Assembly: GCA_015478945.1 (NCBI GenBank) | Contig: JABUQX010100315.1 | Location: 1 to 10,000, forward strand | From: Trachelipus rathkii | Lineage: Eukaryota; Arthropoda; Malacostraca; Isopoda; Trachelipodidae | Direction of reading: 5' to 3' | DNA length: 10,000 nucleotides | In this document: in pieces, positions 1 to 8,971 of the stretch | How positions within the stretch are numbered: position 1 is the stretch's first letter | How the letters are laid out: each line of letters begins with the position of its first letter | Translations under genes and position numbers: made by a program | The notes under the pieces: generated by a model | What the model was told of the DNA's origin: nothing | Seen by the model: the letters and a program-made list of their open reading frames with translations, nothing else | The model's database searches: none

Positions 1-1096
1 TTAGTTTGAATTAACTCCACAATAAAATAAAGTAATTTTATTATTAAATATATCAGCAATAATTTATGATCTTTATGAATGTTCCTCTCTTTATTAATTC
101 AAAGTATTAAACATTATTTCTATTAAATTTTCGTTCTTATTATTAATTTTATGGAACTTATTTAGCATTTATTGCATTATATTTTAAGTCATTTTGACTA
201 CTAATTTTCCAATTTAGCAACATGGCTATTATTTTATATATAATTACGTATGTTAGACGTTTTTTTGGACTAACTATGATAAACAAAATCTTATCATAAT
301 ATTAATTAAGCATTCACAAAATTTGTGGACCACAAAATGATCGTTATACTTGCACCTAGAATTTTAATTATTTATATAAATACTTTCTTATCATCATATG
401 ATCTATAATCAAACTGCATATGGTAATATCTAATATTTATTATTATAAATGTCATAATAACCTGACATAGGTTTCAGTTAAATGACAAACTCGGTTCCCT
501 AAACTCTATTAAATAAAATTCCTAATTTGATAAATCTTTACAGGCAAACAAACAGAAAATAGTGTTTAACTAAATATTTCTTTTTATAACTATTTTATCA
601 TAATCAAAGCAAATTAATTGTAGACTGTAAAAATATTTGTAAGCCAGCCATATTTACAAAATATTTAGTAATATTTTTACCGTCCAATAGGGGTTCAACC
701 TTTAACATAGGCTTAGTTAACTGAATTAAGGCTATAGCACTGAATAATAAATAAAGAGATTAATTACGGAATTAGCTAAAATTGAAAACCATTACTTACT
801 TAATTTAGAGATGAGAAGGGTGCCTACTACGACACCTCCTTCTTTAAGACTTACACATTGAGGATTTAATTCAAACTACCTCATGATATGGCGTCGATGT
901 GTAGGTTAAGAATGCATGGCGTGGTCCATGAATACAAAAATGCTTGAAATAAGGTGAATTTGTCACTCGATGATAAGTTACTCCAACTTCCAATTGTATA
1001 TAGAATCATCTTCTGATGAAACTGCTCACAAAGGCATCGGATGTCCATCTTATAGTTCGTACTCGTTCTCTATATATTAGCAGTCACACACACATG
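1..1096. other. AT-rich intergenic or intronic DNA, no gene seen
   Basis: This stretch is strongly AT-rich but not simple-repeat DNA. I find no reading frame of gene length, no RNA gene and no clear repeat. From about 800 to 1096 the sequence is somewhat richer in G and C, and it adjoins the possible decayed coding fragment that starts at 1097. It may belong to the same old insertion or gene remnant, but nothing here allows a name. Confidence 0.6.
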
Positions 1097-1285
1097 TCAA
1101 GAATCTGGAGTAGGTCTAGGTTCATCTATATATCCACCATATGAAGTAGATGAATACAGATAGTCCATATCTGCTACATATCACATTTCAGGCAGTTCGT
1201 CATAACTTCTTCCAAACTTCTAGAACTCACTAATAATTACTACTTCTGATCCGGAAGACTCTCTCATATATCTCTCATACTGATC
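1097..1285 (-). pseudogene. Possible decayed coding fragment, family unknown
   Basis: Read on the minus strand, one frame gives about 63 codons of non-repetitive, protein-like sequence interrupted by two stops and ended by a third at 1097-1099. Recognisable pieces are DQYERYMRESSGSEVVIISEF, then KFGRSYDELPEM, then YVADMDYLYSS and GGYIDEPRPTPDS. The mix of acidic, Tyr, Ser and Pro residues is unlike the Ile/Lys/Asn-rich translation expected from random AT-rich DNA here. One TGA (before HVCV) could be a CpG-decayed Arg codon. I do not recognise the family. It could be a pseudogene, a transposon remnant or chance; I favour a relic only weakly. Confidence 0.25.
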
Positions 1286-1700
1286 TCATATCAAGTTCCT
1301 TCTATTTAATTTTTCCAATGATATAACAGAACAGTATATTATTATCTTAACTGGATTTGTAGTTAAATTAATCATCAATCAATAAACATATTAATTATAT
1401 ATTCAAATTTCACATACATTAATTAGATGTTTCCATTCTATATAACATTTTCCAGCAATTTCTGACATTTCCTTTGCTTACATTTTACGAAAGAAAAATT
1501 AAACTTTATTAATGATTAAATATCAACTATTTTGATTTTTTCACATATATTTAATTACTAGCAAATTACATTCTCATTATGTTTATTTATTCTCATATTG
1601 TTATAGATGAAATCCTTATTCAGGGGAATTTAGATTCATCTTATCACATAGGTATTCCAAAACAGTAGTCTTATGCCATAGCGTAAGGGATTATATGATA
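1286..1700. other. AT-rich spacer, nothing recognised
   Basis: Mixed AT-rich sequence with no usable reading frame in either direction and no simple repeat of note. It separates the possible coding relic from the first large block of AT/ATT repeats. Confidence 0.6.
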
Positions 1701-2170
1701 TTATTAATATTATTATGAAATATATTATAATATATATAATTATTTAATTATATTAATTGTATATATTATTACTATAATATAATTGTAGATACTAATGTAT
1801 ATGTATAGCTATATATAATATATTCTTGAATTGTATATATATATTTTATCTTAATATATATATATATATTGGAGTGAGTAATTATATTGTTATAATATTA
1901 CAAATATATAATATCACTATTATTAACACTAATATACACTGTTTATTCAGGCCTATTATTGATTATTTCTGATTATTAATATTAATTATTATTATTCTTA
2001 TTATTATTAATATATATATGTATAATATAATAAATCTATATAATAGAGACAATTTTAATAAATATCTATAACAGTCATTATTTAATAACATTACATATTA
2101 TATATAATATGTATTTATATTATTATATATATGGGTATATATTGTATTAATATATGTTATATGTGAATAG
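1701..2170. repeat. Degenerate AT/ATT-rich low-complexity block
   Basis: The block is made almost wholly of imperfect AT, ATT and TAA units. The cleanest part is an alternating AT run at about 1854-1869. Interruptions are common, so this looks like an old, eroded set of microsatellites rather than one fresh array. No coding potential. Confidence 0.8.
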
Positions 2171-2244
2171 TATATTTATACTTGCACGAATTTAATTTGT
2201 CGGTTCGATGGATTTAAGGATGATAAACTCAATAACCTGTTTTG

Positions 2245-2341
2245 TTATTATTATTATTATTATTATTTTATTATTATATTATTATATTATATTATTATAT
2301 TATATTATTATCTATTATTATTTATTATATTATTATTATAT
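2245..2341. repeat. (TTA)n trinucleotide microsatellite
   Basis: An uninterrupted TTA run starts at 2245 and continues for about 25 bases. It then passes into TTATTATA-type variants up to about 2341. In one plus frame this reads as poly-Leu/Tyr/Ile, which produces a spurious 61-codon ORF (2242-2427). It is a microsatellite, not a gene. Confidence 0.9.
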
Positions 2342-2640
2342 TGAAAAGGGGTCGTAAAATTTTTCAAAATATATTAACACTGAAAATGGTAATTAACATT
2401 TGGTTAATTAATGGCATAATTAATTAATTACCTAATATAAGGATTTATATCTAATGGGGAGGTGATTATTGTCTTAGATTCTTACATGAGATACCCGATG
2501 GAAGGGGAGCGGGGTGACGATATTTTAATTAATATATAGGACTAATTAGGAGTGTAATGATGACATATTTAAAGGCTCGGGACGGTTTTCTTTTTTCTTT
2601 TCTTTTTTTTTAAAGCAGATGGTGAAGCTTCAGGGAGAAT
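2342..2640. other. Complex spacer with a homopyrimidine tract
   Basis: This is a non-repetitive spacer between microsatellites. It contains a 26-base pyrimidine-only tract at 2586-2611, followed by AAAGCAG ending at 2618, which has the shape of a 3' splice site. No gene of usable length follows before the next AT array, so the resemblance is probably accidental. Confidence 0.5.
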
Positions 2641-2678
2641 ATATATATAGTTATATATATATATTTATATATATGGAT

Positions 2679-2710
<32 letters not shown>

Positions 2711-2930
2711 ATATTAATATGTATATATATATATTATAATATTAGTAGTATAAATAAAGTACATAAATATCAATAAAATTTTAAATATATATATAATATA
2801 TTATTATATATATATTATTATTATATGATATAATTATATTGATATATTTTAGAAAGAGTGTAATATTATTAAAATATAATATATATAATATAGTATATTA
2901 TATCATATATTTCACGTTTTATTTATTTAT
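2641..2930. repeat. (AT)n microsatellite cluster
   Basis: Alternating TA runs occupy most of 2641-2735. After a short interruption around 2736-2785, degenerate AT/ATT units resume to about 2910. The arrays are interrupted by single-base changes. No coding potential. Confidence 0.85.
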
Positions 2931-3899
2931 TGATCATGAAGGATATAATTGATGAATAATAACAATAAACTGATAATAGAACAATAAATTAATTAATAAC
3001 AATGAATAATAGAATAAACAATGTAATACAATAATACCCTAATAATAATGTAATTGTGAGAAAATCAGAGGGCTCGGTAAGATACAAATTCTTCACAACC
3101 ATCCATATTAAAAATATTTCTAACATGTTTAAAATACAATTCCCAAGGGGGTATTTAATCTAAATGATTGGGTAGTATATGTTATAAGATTTTTTTTTCG
3201 GTATGTGCTGTGAGCTCATAAGAAGAAGTAAAGAAACAGAAAGGATATTAGATGTATAGTATATGAGGTATATATATATATATATTATATTTATAATAGT
3301 ATATATATATGTATATTGAGGAGATTAGGGAGCGAATTATATAGGGTTATATATATAATTATATAAATAATATTATAATCGGGTATATGGACTTAATCTG
3401 AACACACTGTAATATACCTCTTATTAAAGGGATTATGTGCATCTACTTCTTTTAAGAAGGATTTAAATTCACAAGTAATATTTATTAATATCATGTACTA
3501 TATATATATTTATATTATAGTATAATTAGGTATGTTTAATATATGTATTTAGAGTGAATTATTATATGGGAATATAGTATGGATAAGTATATAATATAGG
3601 TATGTATTAATAATTATAAACTCGCATATACTTGGGAATGGAACATCGGAAATATTTATAAATTTTAATAGGTTTTTTTTAAAGGTAGTTTTTTTTAATA
3701 TTAGGGCAACATTGATTTTAACTTTCAGAGTGTGACTATGAGTGCAAACGAAAAGGAAACGAAAAATAAACAATCATAAGAAAAAAATAAAAAAAAGAGG
3801 TATTTGTTTTGTAATTTTGTCGCTCTTCACTAATTTTTTTGCGATGAGGTACGTTTTTTTTTAATTGAAAAGTTTATTTTTCTCCACAACAACAATGGC
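2931..3899. other. AT-rich spacer with short AT repeats, no gene seen
   Basis: Complex AT-rich sequence with short alternating AT runs (about 3268-3312 and 3495-3520) and several short homopolymers (T around 3189, 3672, 3690 and 3854; A around 3780-3796). A minus-strand ORF at 3549-3773 is Lys/Phe/Ile-rich and shows no domain. I see no RNA gene and no transposon motif. Confidence 0.6.
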
Positions 3900-4061
3900 A
3901 TGTATATATTATAATGATATATATAGTATATATAGTATATTATATAGGTATGTTTATACAAATATAATATATATATATTATATTATTGGTTGACTGGGAG
4001 TAGATTAGTAGATATATATATGTATGAGTATATAATATATATAGGAATATAATATATATTG

Positions 4062-4092
<31 letters not shown>
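3900..4092. repeat. (AT)n microsatellite ending in a pure (AT)14 run
   Basis: Imperfect AT units fill the interval, with a short complex interruption at about 3985-4011. A pure alternating AT run of 28 bases closes it at 4065-4092. The pure end suggests recent slippage at that side of the array. Confidence 0.9.
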
Positions 4093-4632
4093 CAAGTTCC
4101 TTGATATAATTTTTGGCTGTTACACATTCCGTGTATTCTTTCAGTCTAATAAACCGAAATCCCTGGAGGTGTGTTTGATTATTTCACGGGACCATTCTCT
4201 TGACCCATCTTATAATGAGTGTTTCTCCTCTTGCTCTATGATAATAACCTTTTCGACCCCATTCCTGGGGAGCATCTATTTGGTATTTCTCCTAACCCTA
4301 TTAAGCTCAATCTATGACCTAAGAATATTCTTAGCCAATCTTTTTTCTCTTATTCATCCTAAGCGCATGACCATATCAACTTAGAATCCTTTATTCTGCT
4401 CCTTGCACCAACTGTCATAACATTATATATGCCTATTATTTTTCTAATGTTATACTTTCTTTTCACTCGACAAACTTTTGAGAGTAAAATGTTTGAGTAA
4501 ACTTTTTTTTTATATTTTAAATCTCCTTTGGTATTTAGTGGTCATATGTCTCCCATCATTTAGAATATTCGAACTCCTTTTGGCCTTTCTAGTCAAGCTA
4601 CTATTTCAGACTTATTTACCGTATGATTAATG
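4093..4632. other. Complex spacer between microsatellites, no gene assigned
   Basis: This 540-base spacer is more complex and less AT-rich than its surroundings. A 71-codon plus ORF at 4169-4384 is hydrophobic and Ser/Leu/Ile-rich, without a family signature. The minus strand gives protein-like fragments in two different frames across the same interval, such as RLAKNILRS and GSREWSREIIKHTSRDF. That would fit a decayed mobile element, but it is too weak to call. Confidence 0.4.
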
Positions 4633-4639
4633 CTCTCTC

Positions 4640-4670
<31 letters not shown>

Positions 4671-4740
4671 GTCCTCTCTCGCTATCTCTTATGAGTATTC
4701 GATCTGCACTTTCTCCTCTCTCTCTCTCCCTCTCTCTCCC
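4633..4740 (+). repeat. (CT)n microsatellite, pyrimidine-only strand
   Basis: A pure CT run of 25 bases lies at 4633-4657. It is followed by shorter CT/CTC runs to about 4690 and, after a short interruption, a further CT/CCT run at about 4711-4740. The plus strand is nearly all pyrimidine. It reads as Leu-Ser repeats in the ORF at 4630-4983, which is therefore spurious. Confidence 0.95.
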
Positions 4741-4800
4741 AAAGGAAGCAATTTGAGCTGTAACTTCTTCATTTTCCATTTTAAAACACCTAAAACGTTT

Positions 4801-4866
4801 ATCTATTATTCTATCTATCTATTCTACTATCTAATCTATCTATTATCTATCTATCCTATCTATCTA
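4801..4866 (+). repeat. (ATCT)n tetranucleotide microsatellite
   Basis: Imperfect ATCT units, with TATT and CTA variants, fill the interval between two CT arrays. The unit combines the AT and CT dinucleotides found on either side, so the three arrays form one compound microsatellite. Confidence 0.9.
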
Positions 4867-4871
4867 TGGTG

Positions 4872-4921
4872 CTCTCGCCTCTCTCTCTCTCTCGTCTTCT
4901 CTCTCTCTCTCGTTCCCTCTC

Positions 4922-4928
<7 letters not shown>
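4872..4928 (+). repeat. Second (CT)n microsatellite
   Basis: CT runs interrupted by CG and TT steps. The strand is again almost all pyrimidine, and the array passes directly into the large AT array that follows. Confidence 0.95.
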
Positions 4929-4957
<29 letters not shown>

Positions 4958-4996
4958 AATATATAATATATATATATATATGAATAGTATTATGAT

Positions 4997-5032
<36 letters not shown>

Positions 5033-5140
5033 TTAAACTATATAATATATATATAATATTATATATATATATGGTAATATGTATATATATCTTTTATGTA
5101 TATTTATTATATATATATTATATATTATATATAGTTATAT
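4929..5140. repeat. Long (AT)n microsatellite
   Basis: Nearly 200 bases of alternating AT with a few interruptions (around 4957-5000, 5033-5045 and 5071-5115). It ends abruptly against the GC-richer block that begins near 5147. That block looks like an old insertion, and the AT array may have been its target or may have grown at its edge. Confidence 0.95.
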
Positions 5141-5146
5141 AACCAC

Positions 5147-6610
5147 TTGTCGGTTTGGGCAAAATACCTGCACCTGCTGAGACGAGGGTCCTTCGGAAGG
5201 AAGGGTAGAAAAGGGTTGAAGAACGCGAAGCCACTTTGATTGCGGAATTAAAATGGTAGATTCCTCGCCAGGCAGACCGTAGGTTGATAGAGTGTTGGGC
5301 CAAGGTGCAGCCAAAAGGTCTCGCAGAAGGGTAGGGTTCGGAGGTTCGGTGCTGCAAACACAATGGTGGTACGTATGGCGACGGCCTCGAGGTGTTGGGT
5401 CTGTCTCAATACCGTGTAAGACCCCTCTCGGTACGGAAGACTGCCTGACACTGTCCTGACTGCTTCCGATGAGTGGGCCGAGTATCGGCTGGAGCAGTAA
5501 TTTGATTCCCATATGCGTCGTGTAGTGCCTGTCGCAGGTACCGGGAGGTCAGTGAGTGGGGTTGCACCTGAGGTGTCGGATCCGTTCGATTGGATTGAGC
5601 GAGGTCTGGACTATATTGCCTGAATTCAACCGTGGCCGTAGATTGGAGAACCGTCCTAAGATATGTCGTTCACCGTAGATGGAGGATCATTCTGTGGGGG
5701 CCCGGGTGGTGTCCTTGCATTTGGTTACCAATGCATTAGGATGAAAGGAGTACCGGGATTTTTAGTGGGCGGGCAATGGTGGGCACGGACATACTGGTTC
5801 AGGGTGTGTCTGGGTGAAATATCGCTTACGGCTGTATGAGAGGGCCTCCATCGGAAGATGTGCATATCTCGTATGGCGTGCCCTAATAAAGGATGGCCTT
5901 CGCCCAAACCTAACCATGGACAATGGTCTTTTTATATTCTAAGCCTCCAAACGGCGGCATCCTTTTTGCAATGGACACATTGGGCATGTTTGGCGGCGAA
6001 CCTCTTCCGTCGGGTTATCGGTATTTCTACAGATGGTGGCTCCGATGAGGTACAGGGGAGGACATCTCGCATCTCGGACTTCAGTCCGTAATGAGAGTTT
6101 GCCCTCGGTCGACCTCCCATGGTGTTTCTCCGGGCAATGTCCAGTTGACGGCGGCTCTTCGATTGCCGTGGTTTGGACGGTGTGACATCATGGCAGCCCC
6201 GGGCCATTAAATGTTAGTGGCTCCCAAGCTGGCTCGAAAGCTCCTCTTGGTGCCGGTGTACCCATTCGCGCGTCGATGCAGTGTATCTGCAGATGTCGTG
6301 TCCTTGTGTGGCACTCTCGCGTAAACAAAAGCAGCTATGCAAATAAATCGGTTTTCCAACTGATAAGAGAAGCAAATTCAAAAGCTGCTCACCCTGGTGC
6401 CGTGTACTTTCGCCAGGGTTCAGGGTTTCCTTGTACCGTTGGACCACCCATGTGCAATGATCGTTGTCGCTACACCGAACCGGCGACCAAGTGCCCCGGT
6501 ACCCGTGTCCTTAGGCGTGGAGTTGTTTGTTATCTGCCTGCATTGAGAGGGCTCTGTGCAGTTGACGGCATTCTAAGACTATTCTTGATCTCATGTTTTG
6601 ATTGAATCGC
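5147..6610 (+). mobile_element. Decayed retrotransposon fragment, DIRS-like
   Basis: A GC- and CpG-rich island with no simple repeats sits abruptly between AT microsatellites. On the plus strand, frame 2 carries ordered motifs recalling the pol region of DIRS retrotransposons: an RT thumb-like stretch, an RNase H-like stretch, and a QWS segment resembling the TEWSL-type connector that follows RNase H in DIRS pol. A possible tyrosine recombinase tail follows in another frame. Stops in every frame show it is dead. I see no inverted terminal repeats, and the N-terminal RT (with the YLDD motif) is absent, so this is a truncated copy. DIRS elements are known from crustaceans. Other GC-rich retroelement relics cannot be excluded. 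Confidence 0.45.
5318..6091 (+). pseudogene. DIRS-like RT/RNase H remnant (broken)
   Basis: In one plus frame, motifs appear in the order expected of DIRS pol. RT thumb: VSQKGRVRRFG then MVVRMATASR (5318-5390), recalling the conserved 'LLG.MAS' stretch. Pre-RNase H: GVAPEVSDP (about 5561-5588). RNase H core: RMKGVPG (about 5738-5758), where intact copies have a Gly-Gly-Thr motif, and ARTYWF...EISLTAV ending at 5836. Connector: GQWSFY at 5918, 28 codons after SLTAV. At least six in-frame stops interrupt it, including TAA near 5428 and TGA at 5837. Spacing and constant frame are the best evidence; individual residue matches are weak. In life the protein would copy element RNA into DNA; this copy cannot. 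Confidence 0.4.
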
Positions 6611-7255
6611 GCGTTACGTGAATGATCCTTCGCTTGATTATACGATTATATAGCCGAAATAACCTACCCCCACCTTCTTACCCCTCAGTCTAGAGTTACG
6701 TTGGTTTTTAAACTGGTTTTTAATAATTATTCGTGGTTACAGCCCAATATGACTGTGCATGAATATTTCTCTGCAGGGTGATTACTATTACAACTGAGCC
6801 CTGTCGTCTGTGTTGGTGTGGTTTCATGGGGTTAGGGCCTTGTCCTCGTCCTACGAGTGAATTAACCCAAAAAAAAACTAGTGGTGCGTTATTACTTGTT
6901 GGACAACGATATGGTATATATATTCTTTATATCCGGAAGGGTAATGGGGATTTCCATATTTTATTCCACCTTGATTAACTGGTTTTGGTTAAATTGTTAT
7001 AATGTTTAACTGTGGGGGGGAGGATTGGTCTGGATTGACCATTTATATTACAACATTTTCATGACTTTACCTGCTTACCCTGTAACTTTCAGTCTTTTCT
7101 TTGATATAATTACAATTTTCAAAATTAATACAGGATATGATAGAGCTCGGCGTATTAAAGTATTTATGGCTCTAAAAAGAAATTCCCGCTTCCAAGTCAA
7201 TTAGTTCACTTGACAAAGCAAACTATATCTTCTACATTCTTCTTCAGGAAATAGG
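6611..7255. other. Complex AT-rich flank of the element, no gene seen
   Basis: Composition drifts from the GC-rich island back to AT-rich background. It has a short C-rich patch near 6667-6685, an A9 run near 6869-6877 and a G8 run at about 7013-7020. The 66-codon plus ORF at 6778-6978 has no recognisable domain. The interval may still contain the untranslated 3' end of the decayed element, but I cannot place its boundary. Confidence 0.45.
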
Positions 7256-7264
7256 TAGTATGGA

Positions 7265-7542
7265 TAGTATATATATATATACATATGCTATATATATATA
7301 TATATATAGATTATTTATTATATATATAAATATATTATATGTGAATATTATATTATATGGTATTATGTAAATAATATATATAAATATATATATAATATAT
7401 AATATATAACAGTAATAAATATATTATGGTTATATATATCAAAAATATATATAATATATATTATATTATATAAAGAATATATAAATAGATATATATTATA
7501 TATATATACTAGTATATTAGGAGTATATATATATATATATCT
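7265..7542. repeat. (AT)n microsatellite cluster
   Basis: Alternating AT runs with frequent single-base interruptions; the purest runs are at about 7268-7308 and 7523-7541. No coding potential. Confidence 0.9.
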
Positions 7543-7839
7543 GTCTCTTTGTTTTTAGGGAATTCTAAACTTTTCTCCTTTCTTCTAAGAAGTTATAATC
7601 CATTTATTTCGGACCACTTTAATTTATTTATTTATTTATTTATTATTTTTTTTTTTAATTTAAATATATCTGGGTTTCCTACATTCTTTGAATCTAGGTT
7701 CGAAAATGAATGAATAATTTATTTAATTATGGATGGATATTATTAGTTGGTATATTATTATTAGTGTTTTATATAATTTATATTATTTTAATATATAAAT
7801 ATACAATCTGGATATATTATTAATACTCTGAAACCCTAA
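7543..7839. repeat. AT-rich spacer with (TTTA)5 microsatellite
   Basis: A clean tetranucleotide run of five TTTA units lies at 7623-7642, followed by a T-rich homopolymer to about 7656. The rest is complex AT-rich spacer with no reading frame of interest. Confidence 0.75.
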
Positions 7840-8190
7840 ATAATATAATTATATATATATATACTAGGAGGATATACATAAATGCGTGAAGAAAATGGAA
7901 TGAGTATATATAATATTATTAATATATTATTATGGATGTATATATAAGAAAGTCCGGATATCGGTAATAATTATGATTATATGAATAATAATAATGTATA
8001 TATAAAATATACCATATGTAAATATATCTATATATATATTTATCAATATATTATGATATTATATGTTTATAATTAATAATATATATAATATATATAATTG
8101 GAAAAAATATGCTTTATATTTATAATAATTATTAATATAATGATTGGTATGTAGGTAGGTATATATATATAATAAATTCTAAAGGATATA
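7840..8190. repeat. Degenerate AT/ATT low-complexity block
   Basis: Mostly imperfect AT, ATT and TAA units with short complex interruptions, for example around 7865-7905 and 7945-7970. It resembles the block at 1701-2170 and holds no gene. Confidence 0.8.
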
Positions 8191-8199
8191 TTATTTTAA

Positions 8200-8244
8200 T
8201 TTCAGGACACTAACAAGTTTTAGTTGTGGAAATTTGTCCTGAAA
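8200..8244. repeat. Perfect 10-bp inverted repeat, 25-nt loop
   Basis: TTTCAGGACA at 8200-8209 is exactly complementary to TGTCCTGAAA at 8235-8244. The left arm also has the form of a 3' splice site (a T-rich run before TTTCAG), and the right arm ends at the ATG of the small ORF at 8245. Whether it acts as a hairpin, a binding site or nothing at all is unknown. Confidence 0.6.
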
Positions 8245-8388
8245 ATGGCTGCAGACTCCTTTACTCGAAACTCAATCCCACTCTGCAAACAGGGATTCGT
8301 CTTCGTTACGTCACTCACTGCTTGGATAGGACGTCGTAACTCAGCCGTCCAGAATTGGGAAGAATTACTCCGTGTACGTTGTTTATAA
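8245..8388 (+). CDS. Small 47-codon ORF, unknown, doubtful
   Basis: The ATG at 8245 has a good animal initiation context (A at -3, G at +4). It opens a 47-codon frame beginning MAADSFTRNS and ending at TAA 8386-8388. The product would be soluble and slightly basic, with no signal peptide, membrane segment or known motif. The surrounding patch (8200-8420) is clearly less AT-rich and more CpG-containing than its neighbourhood, which suggests an exon, a promoter or a short transposon relic. A preceding TTTTAATTTCAG could be a splice acceptor at 8204. The minus strand is also open here (8220-8405), which weakens the case. Confidence 0.15.
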   Translation: MAADSFTRNSIPLCKQGFVFVTSLTAWIGRRNSAVQNWEELLRVRCL

Positions 8389-8419
8389 AGACCTTTGTGT
8401 GTCATGAGTGTTCGTTTTG

Positions 8420-8937
8420 TTTTTTGGCTTAAATTGTTGGGTGATTTGCTTTGCGTGTCGTTTCTCTCTACAAAATTACTTCTTAAATACTGTAAATAGA
8501 ATTTAAAAGTGCGTTTTTATGTTTGAGAAACATTGAGGCTTGTTTCATTCAAATAATTTTATGCTTTTTTTTTTTTTTTGTGTAGTGACAAATGATTTTT
8601 ATTTTATTTGCTGTTCGTGCTTAGGTATTTTTTATTTTTATTTTATCATTACTATCGAACGAATTTTCATTTTTAAATTGTAATTTCAAATATACAAGTT
8701 TAAAAATTATATATATAGATATCTTGTGAACATAAAAAAAAGAGTAACGTAGTGAAAAAGAATTTATATTATTTCTAAAACTTTAAAAAAAAAATTTTAA
8801 TTTGTATGATCCAGTGTTCCTTCACGCCATACTCCTGAGATTCTCCCTGCAGCGTAATAACTCCACATATATATTTGATAATAAAGTTAAAAATAGAAGC
8901 TCTTTTGGAAGGGGTTGATGGCTCAGTAATTATATAA
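8420..8937. other. AT-rich spacer with homopolymers, no gene seen
   Basis: Complex AT-rich sequence with a T15 run at 8565-8579 and an A9 run near 8785-8793. I find no ORF with domain features. It lies upstream of the cadherin-like gene and could hold distal regulatory sequence, or an intron if transcription starts further left. Confidence 0.55.
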
Positions 8938-8953
8938 TGATGCAATGACGTAA
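8938..8953 (+). promoter_or_regulatory. Overlapping C/EBP-ATF-like and CRE-like sites
   Basis: TGATGCAAT at 8938-8946 matches the C/EBP-ATF composite element bound by ATF4-type bZIP factors in animals. It overlaps TGACGTAA at 8946-8953, a CRE-like octamer. The site is about 750 bases upstream of the presumed start codon. The match is by eye, and a chance occurrence in 10 kb is quite possible. Confidence 0.25.
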
Positions 8954-8971
8954 GCATAAATGTCCTGGGCA

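Noticed and set aside
2242..2427. 61-codon plus ORF of Leu/Tyr/Ile
   Set aside because: Direct translation of a TTA/ATT microsatellite; no complex sequence.
3549..3773. 74-codon minus ORF
   Set aside because: Lys/Phe/Ile-rich translation of AT-rich spacer, no domain.
4169..4384. 71-codon hydrophobic plus ORF
   Set aside because: No family motif, and the minus strand is equally protein-like in fragments; no basis for a gene call.
4630..4983. 117-codon plus ORF rich in Ser-Leu and Ile-Tyr
   Set aside because: Reads through CT, ATCT and AT repeats; the apparent protein is low complexity throughout.
5135..5512. 125-codon minus ORF, with overlapping minus ORFs at 5118-5363 and 5248-5451
   Set aside because: Several minus frames are open together in a GC-richer block, and none shows a domain. 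The ordered motifs are on the plus strand, so these look like shadows.
5932..6207. 91-codon minus ORF with a CVHC pair and basic stretch
   Set aside because: One Cys pair without a second ligand pair is not a zinc finger; the frame lies opposite the connector region of the decayed element.
6214..6447. 77-codon minus ORF
   Set aside because: No domain; complementary to the plus-strand LIREAN...HPGAV stretch, which is the more protein-like reading.
6778..6978. 66-codon plus ORF with several Cys residues near its start
   Set aside because: The Cys residues (CRLCWCG) do not form a known motif and the rest dissolves into AT-rich spacer.
8220..8405. 61-codon minus ORF
   Set aside because: Unrecognised and opposite an equally open plus frame in the same patch; no way to prefer it.
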